Positions 10,490 to 21,609 of a stretch of DNA of 64,000 nucleotides are shown here, piece by piece (the first letter of the stretch is position 1; every line of letters begins with the position of its first letter). The notes beneath the pieces were generated by a model. The model ran no database searches. It was given only the letters and a program-made list of their open reading frames with translations, and had not been told where the DNA came from. The DNA is from Dactylis glomerata (taxonomy: Eukaryota > Streptophyta > Magnoliopsida > Poales > Poaceae). The stretch lies in NCBI GenBank assembly GCA_007115705.1, contig QXEO01001033.1, forward strand, positions 744,001 through 808,000, read 5' to 3'. Both the position numbers and the translations under genes were made by a program.

Positions 10490-12002
10490 CTAGCAAAATA
10501 CCCATGCGTTGCTACGGACACAAAACCACAAACGACGAACTTATGCTCAATAGGGTGGGAAGCAAGCTCATGCGCGTTGGCATAGAAAAATTACCTGTGC
10601 ATTGCAACGAGCGAGTGGTGGCAATGAAGATTAAGTGTGTTTTTACCTCTGCATGGTGTCTAAGTTGATGGCCTTCTTACCCTGCAGTGCATAAAACGAT
10701 GTGACAAAATAGACCCATTGCCCTAGATCTAGCGGTCCGCCTCCACTCCACTCATCAAGCGCCCAACCTTTCCCCTAGCTAGCCTCCTACTTCTCATGTA
10801 CCCAACTATTTAAGCATATAGAAATGCATGAGGCACTTGCTAGATCAAGGCGCGCCCCGCAATACAAGCATATCTGCACCCTCGAATATGCTTCAGTGTT
10901 GTTAACCATGTAAACAACAACTTTAGGGTAACAATGCGTTAGAATTCACGATGTTCGCAATTTACTTTACATTGCGAACCTGCTCATTTGTAACTTGTAA
11001 GCACGCCCAAGACTCTCAAACTATTGTTACTAATTTGGAAACTTAGTTATCTACGAAAATCAGCTTTTAGTCAACCTGAATATCTGATAGATAAAAATTA
11101 CATCCAAATGCACAAGTATGATGAAACCGATTAAAGAAAACAGGAGAGCTTACGTACCAGAGTCTTACCTTTGATTGCTTCTGATTGGCCACTGCCTAAA
11201 TGTTCACTATAGTTTGCAGCAAGTGCTCACTCAGAAATTCAGAATCCTGGCCACCACTTTCACGTGCCGCGTATGCTACCTGATGTGCAAGTGCGATGAA
11301 CCCGGCAGGCGGCAGCCCTGGCGAAGACAGCGCATACGCGGACCTGGAACTTGTATCGTCAATCATCCGGTGATCCTACCCTGACGAGGCAACGAAACTT
11401 CACTCGTGTGGCTACGTTCGGAACGGCTCGGCGCTTCCGTTCTAAGTCTGCACGGCTCTCCCGCGATTCAGACTCCTAGGTCGTATCAATTGCCGGATGC
11501 CTCGCCGATGCTCCTGACGTCCGTAGGCTTCATCTAAATTGGCGGCGTCGCCCTTCAGATCAACACTGAACACTGATGGCATCCTCAAACAGCTTCGCCT
11601 CCCACCCCTCCTCCTCCTCCTCCTCCTCCTCCTCCTCCTTCTCCTCCGTCATATGTGATTCGAGGCCGCGGAAGAGCGCCATATGCGCCTCACGATCTAA
11701 GTAGCGCCGTAATTAGATGGGCAGTGAGGATCCACGTAGGGAGCAGCGACAACGCGATGCCCACTCTCGGCGCATGGCGGGGAGTTGCATCCAGTCGTGG
11801 CGGCGAGGACTCTTCCAGGGATGCAGAGATGTCGATGGCGTTTAGAATTCGCTGAACATGAGCGAACATGATGCAGACTCACGCGCGGACGCACCGGACG
11901 TTGGATTGAAATGGACGAGGCCGAACGAAAGCGTATTTTAGGTGGATTGAAAGCGTATTTGCGAGCCACAGACCATACCTCTAGCAATATTATTAGTAGA
12001 GA
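10490..12002 (-). mobile_element. non-autonomous Helitron (1.5 kb)
   Basis: On the minus strand the element begins TCTCTACTAATAATATTGCT (5' end at 12002). It ends with a degenerate hairpin region (CCGTAGCAACGCATGGG), a short T-rich stretch and CTAG at 10493-10490. The flanks are A and T, with no target duplication. TC start, CTRR end, a 3' hairpin and A-T insertion fit grass Helitrons. No Rep/helicase gene is present. The interior includes a (CTC)n microsatellite at about 11612-11640 and GC-rich segments that could be captured host DNA, which I could not identify. Confidence 0.7.
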
Positions 12003-12177
12003 TTTGCAAAAAATCTACTATTGCAAACATGTGTGGCAAAAGTAGGAAATATATTTTGTGACGAATATAATGAAACTAATCCGATCTCGCTCGGTCATGC
12101 TTTGCCTCTAACGATGGGCCAATGTCCAATGATTTGCTCTCAACATTTAGGGGCATAGAAATAAAACTGGTAATCCT

Positions 12178-12250
12178 CAGAGGGCGTAAACACAAACTCA
12201 CCACCAAATTACCAAGTGTTGTGCACCTCCGCCTTGATCCAATCGCTCTA
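12178..12250 (+). repeat. degenerate copy of the RAB5IF-like 5' UTR
   Basis: Blocks GAGGGCGTAAACACAAACTC, CCACCAAATTACCAA and TCCGCCTTGATCCAATCGCT recur in the same order with small changes at about 12622-12730. The latter lies directly upstream of the next gene's ATG. This points to a local duplication of the promoter/leader. Confidence 0.5.
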
Positions 12251-12765
12251 GTGGCGGACGCAAAAAACAATTAGATGGTGGACACATCTCTAAAAAAAAT
12301 ATTCACTCCCTAAGTATGATAAAAATTTATTTAAATTAGAGATAAAAATTTCGTTGCTCAAATTTTAGGGTGGCCCACGGCCCATCAGGCCTACCTTGTG
12401 CGTACACCCTGCATCGCTCCCAAATTAATAGAAGTTCTAGTTTGCCAATTCCGTAAACAATGTGCTCATATCATGTATGAAAATACATTTTATGATGGAA
12501 GTAGTTTTTTGAGAGATGAAAACTAGTTTGGTGAACATGCCAATAAGGATTGCCACGAAAAAAGGGTTTTCCACTAATAATGTTGCTTTTTTTGGAACAC
12601 AGATGCAATATCAATAGTTTCCGAGGGCGTATACGCAAAACTCGAGCCACCACCAAACTACCAAAACAAACCACGAGTTTAGTCCAAAGAGGGAGAAAGA
12701 AGACTATTTTCCGCCTCGATCCCATCGCCTCCTCGATCTCACCGCCGCCGCCGCCGCCGCCCGCC

Positions 12766-14165
12766 ATGGCGAAGGCGAAGCTCTCCTCGTCGTCCAAGCA
12801 GCCGCGCGCGCAGGCGCTGGCGCAGAACGGCGGCGGCGGCCACGCGGTGCCCTCGAAGCTCGCGCGGTACCTGGACCCGGAGGCGTCCTGGGACAAGGAC
12901 CAGCTCCTGGACGCGGTGCACTGGATCCGGCAGGCGGTGGGGCTCGCCTGCGGCCTCCTCTGGGGCTCCGTGCCCCTCGTCGGCGCCGTATGGATCGCCC
13001 TGTGAGTGCCCGGCACCGCCGCTGAATCCCACTACTCTAGTGTCTATTACTATCCTTTAACTGAATCCTGTCTCCTGCTTTGACGACGACTACACTTGTT
13101 GCACTGTAGTTTACCTTTAACACTGATCCTTGACTGAATCCTTGTACCTGCTTGTTCTTGCTGTTACTGTACTAGTTTTACTGTATTTTTTAGTTAGTCT
13201 GGGACTGTAGATGTAAAGGTTTCCTTCAAGTCTCTTGGCTTGAGGTTTCACCAATTCGGGTCATAAGAATGCTGTACCTAAAAAGATCATGCAGGGTAAT
13301 AATTACTACTACCAGGTGTTTTCAGTTTGGAATGCGAGCAAGGTTTTTGTACCAAATCGATATCCATTGCTGTTGCCATGACCCGCATATTGCTGAGAAC
13401 TGTTTTCAGTTATTACAACCTTGGGAGTATCATTATGTGTGATTTTGATGGTTATGCTGCATGAATTTTTCGCAGATTCTTGTCTATTTCGACCGGTATA
13501 GTTTACTGGTACTACACATACCTACTGAAGATTGACGAGGAAGAATTTGGAGGGCACGGCGCGCTGCTTCAGGAGGGGATGTTCGCTTCTTTCACCCTTT
13601 TCCTGGTAAAAAGCTTCACTTAACTATTCTGTTTCATCAGCAGTAATAATGTAAATGTGTGAAAATAAATCTTAACTTTGTCTAGAAGTTATGCCCCTAT
13701 GGTTAAGGGGGCGCAAAACACCAAACCGTGCAAACTGGCCAGTGACAACCTAGTTCAATTCCTTTCACAGTTTCATTCTTCACTTTCAAACTAGTACAAA
13801 AAAGTGAACTAGCCTAAAACGTGCAAACCGTTGGAACTGTTTTTGCACACCCTTTAGTGCAGGTTCTCTCTAATTTAGTACGAACAATTTGTGTCGTTCT
13901 CTAAAAGCGATCTGCAATCCAAATTGCAATGTGAAAATGCAGCAAGTACATCAAATTCTGCTGGCCCTCAAAAAGGAAAAAAAACGCTCCAAAGCACATA
14001 CAATTAGTAGTCGCACAAGCTTGAAATCTTACAGCAGTAGCAATAGGAAACTCTCAACTTTGACAATACCTTTTCAGTTAGCAGATGATTACTGACAAAC
14101 TCACGAGATAAATTTGTTGTTTGCAGCTCTCGTGGATTCTTGTATACAGTTTGGCTCACTTCTGA
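12766..14165 (+). CDS. RAB5IF/C20orf24-type ER membrane protein (Rab5-interacting family)
   Basis: Exons 12766-13001, 13476-13605 and 14127-14165 join in frame to 134 residues. The family motif WDKDQLLDAVHWIRQ is followed by hydrophobic segments at about residues 49-68 and 72-85. Then come a conserved acidic loop (KIDEEEFGG), a QEGMFASF motif and a last membrane helix ending LAHF. The human homologue (RAB5IF, also called C20orf24, RCAF1 or OPTI) is described as a partner of the TMCO1 insertase for multipass membrane proteins at the ER translocon. It has also been linked to respirasome assembly. The plant role is inferred only. The ATG follows a (CCG)n leader and is the first in-frame start. 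The N-terminal 35 residues are low complexity (Ser, Gln, Gly). The gene is convergent with RH17, 536 bp between stop codons. Confidence 0.87.
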
Positions 14166-14701
14166 GAAGAAGCCCCTTTGTTGAACATATCATGGACCTT
14201 CTGCCCACTGGAATGGCCAGAAGGGTTGTGTAGATTAAAGAGCCTTAGAACATCACTGTATCAAATCAGTTAAGGCAGTGATGCTGTTTCTGAATTCCCA
14301 CTGTAATTTAATAGTTAAGTGTAGTTCGATTGCTCATGGCATCTTGGTTCAGTATTTGAATCAAAAGAAACCACGTTACTGTCAGACATCACAGTTGAAT
14401 AATCATTTTAACATATGAATTATTGAGGATTTTATTGTTACTGGCAATTTTGAACGATCAGATTGTCATTCAGGCGCACATTTGTAAAGGACAAAACCCC
14501 AATATGATATTTGATAAACAAAAGCTACAAGTGAACTCATCACAACGAATATTGTACATTTGCTGCTACATTCAAGAAACATAATCGATCCTGTGATCTA
14601 CCACATGGCTAGGTTGATGCTGTTAGCTCGACAAAACTGGAGTGGATCATGATCCAATCCACCATCAGGTCCGTAATGACAGGCAATTACGACATAGAAA
14701 T

Positions 14702-17700
14702 TCACTTCTTAGCAGGGAGCTTTCTCCTTTTATTGTTATTAGGCCTTTCGCGTTTCTGCTCTTTCTTCCTCTTCTTGAGCTGTACCTGGTGCGACCTTCC
14801 AACCAACGAGGGTTGCTCCTTCAACCCAAAGCTTCTTGCGACATGTCCCAGGTGGAGCTTCTTGACCATGAAAATCTTCTTCAGTTCACCTCGGTGAGCG
14901 GTGTAAGCACGAAGCCAGGAACAGAAGGCATCCCTAGCAAGCTTATTTGCCATGGCCTGTATAGTAACATATTAGAGCACATTTCTTGGGAAAACAACCG
15001 TGCAAAGTTTGATATTCAAAATAAATAAAGCAAGGCATGCGAGCTATTCTTGTAGTTATGCAGGTGTCAAATATGGTACTCATCCCACAAACAGAAGGGC
15101 TAAATTTATGTGTGTTACCTCAGAAGCGATATAATTTTCCAGCGTTCTCTGCACAGACAGTATCCATGGGTGCATATCCAAAGATATTGGCTTCCTCTTG
15201 AGAGGCTTCTCTCCATTAAGAGGGAAACTGTCTAAAACCTTTTGGAAGGGGTATTCTGTCAGAGAGACACCGTGTAGCTCTAGATCTCTCAAGTAATCGA
15301 TTTCAACAGGTTGGAGAAACAGGAGGGCCTCCCCCTTTTCACCAATCCTTGCAGTTCTTCCAACCCTATAATACAACTAATGTTACTGATACAGAACCAT
15401 ACCCAGAAAATGATAAATTAGGGCAAGCAAAGAACCAAGGTACATTTGTCTTTATTGGCATATATTGTACTGAATCTCAATAAGAAACTACAGAAAATAA
15501 TAGCGTTCACAAGAAAAGGCTAAACGGTGTACAAGATTGCCATTAACTAAAGAAGGAACTATGCACACTAATTCATTTCCTATATGAGCAATGAACCTGG
15601 CAACAATTACAGGGAAAGTAATAGACGAGCAATCTCCAAGTAAAAAATGCAAATGACATGAGATACTTATTGTACCTGTGAACATATTCAGAAGCCTCCC
15701 CAGGTGAATCATACTGTATGATGCATTTAACTTTCGGAATGTCCAAACCCCTAGCAGCAACATCAGTACATACAAGAATTGCAGACTTTTCAGAACTGAA
15801 TCCCAAGTATGATTTTTTCCGATCCTCCTGGTCCATGCTACCATGTAAACGGAACACTTTACAGCTAAGAAACTTTTGCTTATTGTTCGCATCTAGAGCA
15901 AGGCCACGGCTCCACTCAAGCTGGCTGAGTACAGTGTGATGAAAATCTACAGAGTCACATGTTGACAAGAAAACGACAACCTGCAGAAAGAAGATGAAAA
16001 CTAACTTAAAATAGTTTAACTCTCAGACGTCCAGGGGCAACAGGGTAACAAGCAAAACTTGCAGTAGAGATAAAATTATAGCCAAGTGAAAGTTAAACAA
16101 CTTAATGGCATATAGAACTCACCTTTTGCGACACTTGTCTTTCAAATTGAGATTTCAGAATAGAGAGAAGAACCGCAAGCCTTGAACCACATGAAACTGG
16201 ATAAAACAAAAGGCATTGAGGTAACTACCAAAGCAACACATGGCAAACATGAGTGTAAAGTTCCAAGAGAGCAAAATATCTGCTACCTTTAACATATCTT
16301 TGAATTAATTGTGCAGGAAGCTTAAAATCATCAACGGTATTTTCCACTATGCCTTTGTGCTTTTCAAGTATTTCCTCCTCATCGTCAGATAATAAGGAAG
16401 TGCGCTTCTTCCCTAGGGCACTAGACCTCTCAGAAGGCTTTTTTTGTTCATCAAGTCCAATCATCACTGGGTTCTTCAAACTAATGTTGGCTAAGCGGTT
16501 CACCTTTTCGTTGAGAGTTGCTGATAAGAGAAGGTTTTGCCTTTGGATATGGTCTGTTTTGCTTTTATTCTTGTCAGAAGCATCATTCCTAGAACCCAGG
16601 AGCCCTAGTATATCCTCAACTGCTTTGCCAAAACCAAGTTCAAGAATGCTGCACAAATAAACACAGTTGCAGTAAGAGCTTTATCCACAGGATAAGTTAC
16701 TTGTATGGAGAAGCATCAAGCAAATGATGAGTTCATGACTAGCAGACCTGTCAGCTTCATCAAAAACTATCCAGCGCAAATTTGAATAAACAAATGAGGA
16801 AGTATGCTGTAAGTGGTCCAAAAGGCGCCCAGGAGTAGCGATAAGAATCGATATTCCTAGAGAAAATGTGCACAGTCAAAATACAGGTATTTAAGAAAAA
16901 ATTGCAACAGCTCCTTGGTGGAACATGATATACCTTTCCGTAGTCGCGCTTTCTCTTTTGATCGACTCTCACCACCCATTACATACCCAGGGACGAGCCA
17001 GTGGAAACGGTGCACTAGCTGCTGCGCAATCCCGTAAACCTGCAAGCACAGCTCCCGCGTTGGAACAATTACCAACGCTGTAGCCAAATAATTAGTAACA
17101 CATCATTCAGAATGTTGGGTTCCTTCACAGGACAACTAGAAGGATTTCACATTTCACGTCCCAAATAAATTTAATAGATGAGTTAAGCTGGGGACCCTTC
17201 ATTAGAAGTACAAATCACCCAGATGCAGTGACCAAAAACATAGCGATAGAGATTGCATATCGACGCAATGCAGGAACAAGAGACACAAGCAGAGTGAAAC
17301 GAGCAATTTACCAAAAGTTCCATGAGTCCTCTCTACACGAGGCTCCCTCATCTGGAGGAGGTGAACGATTGGCGCAAGGTACGCGAGCGTCTTGCCAGTG
17401 CCTGTCGCCGCCTTCACCAGCCTGCAATTGTTCAACACGAAACAGCAAATCTTTGTTCAAGCATAAGTGGTAAACTAACTAGGGAGACGAACCAAATGAG
17501 ACTGTGTTAGGTGCATACAAGTGCTGCCCTGACATGGCGACCGGGATGGCCTGCGCCTGGATGCGCGTCGGTGCCTGGAAACCCATCTTATCTAAAGCAA
17601 AGATATGGAACAAAACAGCAAATGATTAGCAAGCAGAAGAAAGTTGGCGTAAAATTAAATGGCTGCATAGCATTTAGCAATAAGAGGAAAATCAGATGTA

Positions 17701-18133
17701 GAATTAGTTTCTGAGCATTTGCTGGCGTCCTCTCTATGTAAAAGATGCGCTCGGGAGAATCCAGAGGTATCCTACTACGCATCCTCCCATAAATCTCATC
17801 AAGACATGCGATATTTCTCTGCTAAATTCGACACCGCGACCAAGAATCTATGCTCAGCTTGGAACAGATAACCAGGAAAATTCGTTCTTTTTACCATATT
17901 CGTAATTCCTCGACACAACCAAGCCAGTACGTGCACAATTGTGAAAAGAAAAGTCACTGCGTGCACAGAGGCGAATGAGTACCTTGGAGGTGGGAGCAGA
18001 GGGTGGGGTGGAGGCCGAGGTCAGCAAAGGAGCGGGAAGAGAAGAGCCCCTCCTCCGCATCCTCTTCCTTCGCTTTCTTCTCCGGCGCCGGCGCTTGCGC
18101 CGGCGACTTGCCGAACTTCCTCTTGGCGGCCAT
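14702..18133 (-). CDS. RH17: DEAD-box ATP-dependent RNA helicase, DDX31/Dbp7 type (RH17)
   Basis: Ten exons on the minus strand: 18133-17983, 17591-17519, 17421-17312, 17077-16934, 16856-16748, 16648-16287, 16196-16123, 15980-15676, 15365-15119, 14956-14702. All junctions are GT-AG and in frame, giving 609 residues. Visible motifs: Q-motif region FADLGLHPTL (36-45) with PTRIQAQAIP, motif I AATGTGKT (79-86), PTREL (117-121), TPGR (167-170), DEAD (192-195), SAT (238-240), TDVAARGLD (413-421) and HRVGRTAR (442-449). A DUF4217-like C-terminal domain (RDAFCSWLRAYTAH) and a Lys/Arg-rich tail follow. Dbp7/DDX31 helicases act in nucleolar assembly of the large ribosomal subunit; that role is inferred from family. 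An acidic Ser-rich insert follows SAT (about 260-290). The predicted start has a clean GCC context, though a near-copy of the start region lies upstream at 18349-18372. Confidence 0.92.
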
Positions 18134-18164
18134 GGAAAGCTCGCGGCGGGGGAGACGAGCAGAG

Positions 18165-18310
18165 GTTTAGGGCGAGCCGAGAGGAGACAGGAAGAGGCGG
18201 GTTTCGTCTTCAGGCATCGGTTACGTAACCTGCTGAATCGTGGTTAACTGGGCCTGGGCTGTAGTACGACGTCAGGCCCAGCAGACATGACCGGGCAGAG
18301 TTCTGCTGCG
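18165..18310. repeat. RH17 upstream region, copy 1 of a duplication
   Basis: This segment, directly upstream of RH17, shares ordered blocks with 21064-21600: GAGAGGAGACAGGAAGAGG, GTCTTCAG, GGTTA..TAACCT and GTCAGGCCCAGCAGACATGA followed by CCGGGCAGA. It probably carries the RH17 promoter and 5' leader. Confidence 0.6.
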
Positions 18311-19394
18311 AGGCGCCGACGAGTCAAGGGAGGCCGGAGCTACCGATTCTTCTTGGCGGCCATGGAAGCGCGCGAGCCCTACACGCGGACAGAGGAAGGG
18401 GCTGGCGGAGCCCTACAGGCGCCGCGTCCTCGCCGTGGATATGAAGGCCGCCGTGGTCCGTGGAGCGGGGGAGGAGTGGAGGCGGAGGCTACAAGCTGGA
18501 TGTGGGCGTCGCCGGACGGCCGACGGCTGAGAGGCGGACAACGGCACAGCACGACGCGCCGCCAGCAGCTAGGGTTCGGGCGTTGGGCGCCGCACTGCCG
18601 ATTCCTACCCTCCGACCAGGTCGGAGCGTACGCCGCTCCGCACACCCTTTTGCCGGCCTGTTAGCACGACTTTTAAAGCAGTTAGAGGGCGCCGGAGACG
18701 GAGAAGGAGGAGTTCGCCGGCGAAGAACAGGGCGAGGGGCGGCGCCGGCGAGTCAGCGGCGCCACGAAGCCGCCGACGCCGCGGCTGGCCACGGTGGAGG
18801 CAGCGGAGCAAGCTCTGGAACTTAGGGTGGGGGTGCTGGGATCTTAGGGTTGGGGGTGGGGCTCACCGGCGACTGAGATGGAGGCTGCCATAAGAGGGGA
18901 GAATCGAAGGAACCGGCGCCGGAGACGGAGAAGGAGGAGTTCGCTGGCGGTGGCGGCGGCTCTGGAGTCTCGAGGAAGAAGAAGAAAGAAGAAACTGGGC
19001 CCTGGCCCATCGCATCGCCTTAGGAGGGGTGTGCGGTCTCGTGTCGGTATCGACCAGGGTGGAGGACAGGAGGACCCCGCCGCACTTGCTGCGTATTCCC
19101 TATACGCACACGCACCCCGCGGTATGATGGGCCAGGCCCATTTTCGGGTCTTTTTTCATTTCTGTTTTTTCTTTTTTAAATTCAAAAATTGTAAATATTC
19201 GAAAAATATCAAGTTTTAAAAATGTTCAAATTTATAAAAAAAAACAGATTTTACATAAAAATGTTCCAACCGGATTTTACTTATGCTAACTTTAATCTTA
19301 TCCACAAATCAAAAAACCGGATTTTTGGTTGTAGTTATTTTTTTGCTTTCGGTTTTCAGTTATGTGTAGGCTTAGGGGCGAGGCATACGGGCAT
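18311..19394. other. GC-rich region upstream of RH17, no gene supported
   Basis: It contains a near-copy of the RH17 start region (CTTGGCGGCCATGGAA at about 18352-18367; compare 18122-18137). It also has a 30-bp exact direct repeat at 18688-18717 and 18915-18944. Several long open frames on both strands reflect high GC content; none has a recognisable domain. From about 19140 the sequence becomes AT-rich and simple. Confidence 0.5.
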
Positions 19395-21063
19395 GGTTTA
19401 GAGCATCCCAGCCGCGTCGACCCATTTATTAGGCGTGTTTCCAACTGGCCTTTTGGTACGACGCGGCCCAATACACGGCCGACGTCTTGAAGCCATCCCC
19501 GCTCTACTGAGATCGTTGCAGGCACCGAGGACATAAATTGTTGCTCTCGCCACATGGCATTCTAGCCTTAGGGATAATTTTGTCATAGAGACACCGCTCG
19601 GGTCACCTAGACTTAATGGCGCCCGATCAGCATAATTTTAGATGATGTCGTTTCCCCATGCAGGGTAGGTGACACGTCTCACCGACGTTGCGTCCTTCAC
19701 GCGCGGTGGTGCAAGAATCCGAGCGTCAGCGTAAATGCCCAGCGGCCTCCTCCATCAGCCACACCAGCCACTCGCTATGAAAACCATCACCGAGAAAACC
19801 CACCTCCACTCCCCCGAGAAAGCAATGGCAGATCACCATCGTGGAGGCGCGACTGCGAACGGCTTTAGGTCGCACAACCTCACCATCGATGAGGCGTGAG
19901 CATTGTAGATCAACGGCCGGCTACCCCACGCCTCTCGACATGCACCTCCTAGGCAGCTAGAGGCTTAACGTTAGTGGCATCGGCATCCTGCCGGCGCCGA
20001 ACACTATGCGCTAGATGAACGAGGTGCATGCCCACCACTAGACAATAACGGAGGCAGAGCGCGCCTCTCCTTTGTGAGACGCGGGCAACATCGATGTTTG
20101 GACCGACTTCTTCCAGCAGCGGTGCCAAATGGAGCCGGCGTAGCACAACAACGACGATGTCCCGCCCAAGAACTTCAACGAGCTCGGCAGGGAGCAGTGG
20201 GGTGTGCCTGGGCGCACCCTCGATAGTCGATACCGTGATGGCGCACATGACCGACAATGGGCCGCGCCTCCGGACTTCTTTGCCATCTCCTCAGCGGTCT
20301 CCGGTTAGGTGTTGGGCACCGAGGAGGACTTCGTCGTCCTCCTCCTTGTCACAGGCGTCGTCGTCCATGCCACCGCGCTCTTTATCATCGATGTCGTACA
20401 CGTCATGGCTCCTTATCCCCAAAGACGGAGGTGAAGGAGGAGTCGTATCTCCTCCAACGAACCGCCACCATGCTAAAGGAAGCAGTGGCCCAACGTCTTC
20501 CTCTGTCGCATGAAGGAGGAACCCTCCTTATCCGCCTCACCATGCCATGCCTCTCCGCGGTCGCGCCTCACGCTGATGGAGTTTTACGCGCAGGAGGTGC
20601 CGGCATGGCGCTTTCTGGGGACCCCGTGGACAAGCCTAGTCTGACACAAGCCATGGCCTCGTCCATGAATGACTACTGCACCATGGCTGCAACACTCACC
20701 GAGGGCATCGCCTGGTCGCTCATGGATAGCGCCAAGTTTGTCGACCTGACCGGCGAAGGAATGAGCGCCGGCATCAAGCCGGAGGTGAAGTAGGAAGAAG
20801 AGGATGAGGATGACTAGGCCGCCGCGCATCGGTGGTTCACGTAGTTCTAGAATTTTGAAGTTTTAGTTGAATTTCATTCAAACTTTGTAAAAAATAATTA
20901 GATACGAATCAAAATAGTTAAATATCCTTTGAAATTTAATTTTCTAGGCGTTTTTTGTGGGTCGCAACTAGACAGGAACATGCCCCAAAAAAACAGCAGC
21001 ACACGCCAGCGCCCTCAATCTGACATGTCCAACGCGTTTATCAGACGCTGTTTTCGAGAGGCG
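19395..21063 (+). mobile_element. degenerate class II transposon remnant with a decayed gene
   Basis: The left part (GAGCATCCCAGCCGCGTCGA) resembles the terminal sequence of a repeated grass DNA transposon family. A decayed reading (for example FNELGREQWGVPGRTLDS near 20170-20225) resembles the family's hypothetical protein but has many stops and frame changes. A characteristic AT-rich 3' tail with CATGCCCCAAAAAAACAGC follows at about 20980. No matching right inverted repeat or target duplication was found. Superfamily not resolved. Confidence 0.4.
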
Positions 21064-21600
21064 GCTGCGAGGCGAGAGGAGATAGGAAGAGGGGGGTAAA
21101 TATCACATGATCTCATATTTCATATGGTACCCACTCTTCAAAAATCAAATTTATAAGTTTCAAAAAAAAATTAAAAAAATTGTTAGCATTGAGAACATGT
21201 GTGCCTACAATCCATATAATTTACAGAACCCAATTTGATATATACATAGAGAAACTAAAAAGACAAATCTAACATAAACATTGTCACAAAAAGACAAAAG
21301 CACATATGTCACTATTCACATGCGGTTTTGTCTTTTTTGTTCCTCTGTGTATATTTTGAAATTGGTTCTGAAAATTATAGAGATTGCAGACACATATGAT
21401 GTGAGCTCACATAATTAGTTTTGAATTTTTTTAAAACTTGGAAATTCGAATTTTTAGATGTGGTAGCATGATATCATATGTGGGATCATGTGATATTTTC
21501 TCAGAAAGAGGGGGTACAGTCTTCAGACAGCATTATACGGTTATACCTAAGCTGCTGGCTCCTATCACGTCAGGCCCAGGAGACATGACCGGGCAGAATT
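21064..21600. repeat. second copy of the RH17 upstream region, split by a MITE
   Basis: The left part (GAGAGGAGATAGGAAGAGG) and right part (GTCTTCAGACAGCA, then GTCAGGCCCAGGAGACATGA followed by CCGGGCAGA) are collinear with 18165-18310. They are separated by the element at 21096-21505. About 2.7 kb of other DNA lies between the start-codon-like copy at 18349-18372 and this part. Confidence 0.6.
21096..21505. mobile_element. MITE (about 410 bp), probably Mutator type
   Basis: Imperfect inverted ends share AAATATCACATGATC. The 9-bp direct repeat AAGAGGGGG flanks it (21087-21095 and 21506-21514). No coding capacity. It interrupts the second copy of the RH17 upstream region. Confidence 0.6.
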
Positions 21601-21609
21601 TTTCCAAAA

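Noticed and set aside
13690..13865. Possible MITE in intron 2 of the RAB5IF-like gene (AAGGGGGCGCAAAAC against AAAGGGTGTGCAAAAAC)
   Set aside because: Ends are only partly inverted and no target duplication could be found.
18378..18825. Overlapping open frames upstream of RH17 on both strands
   Set aside because: High GC, Arg/Gly/Ala-rich in every frame, no domain, no plausible splice model.
20257..20793. 178-codon plus-strand frame that could be taken for a gene
   Set aside because: It lies in the degenerate transposon. Similarity to that family's protein is in another, broken frame.
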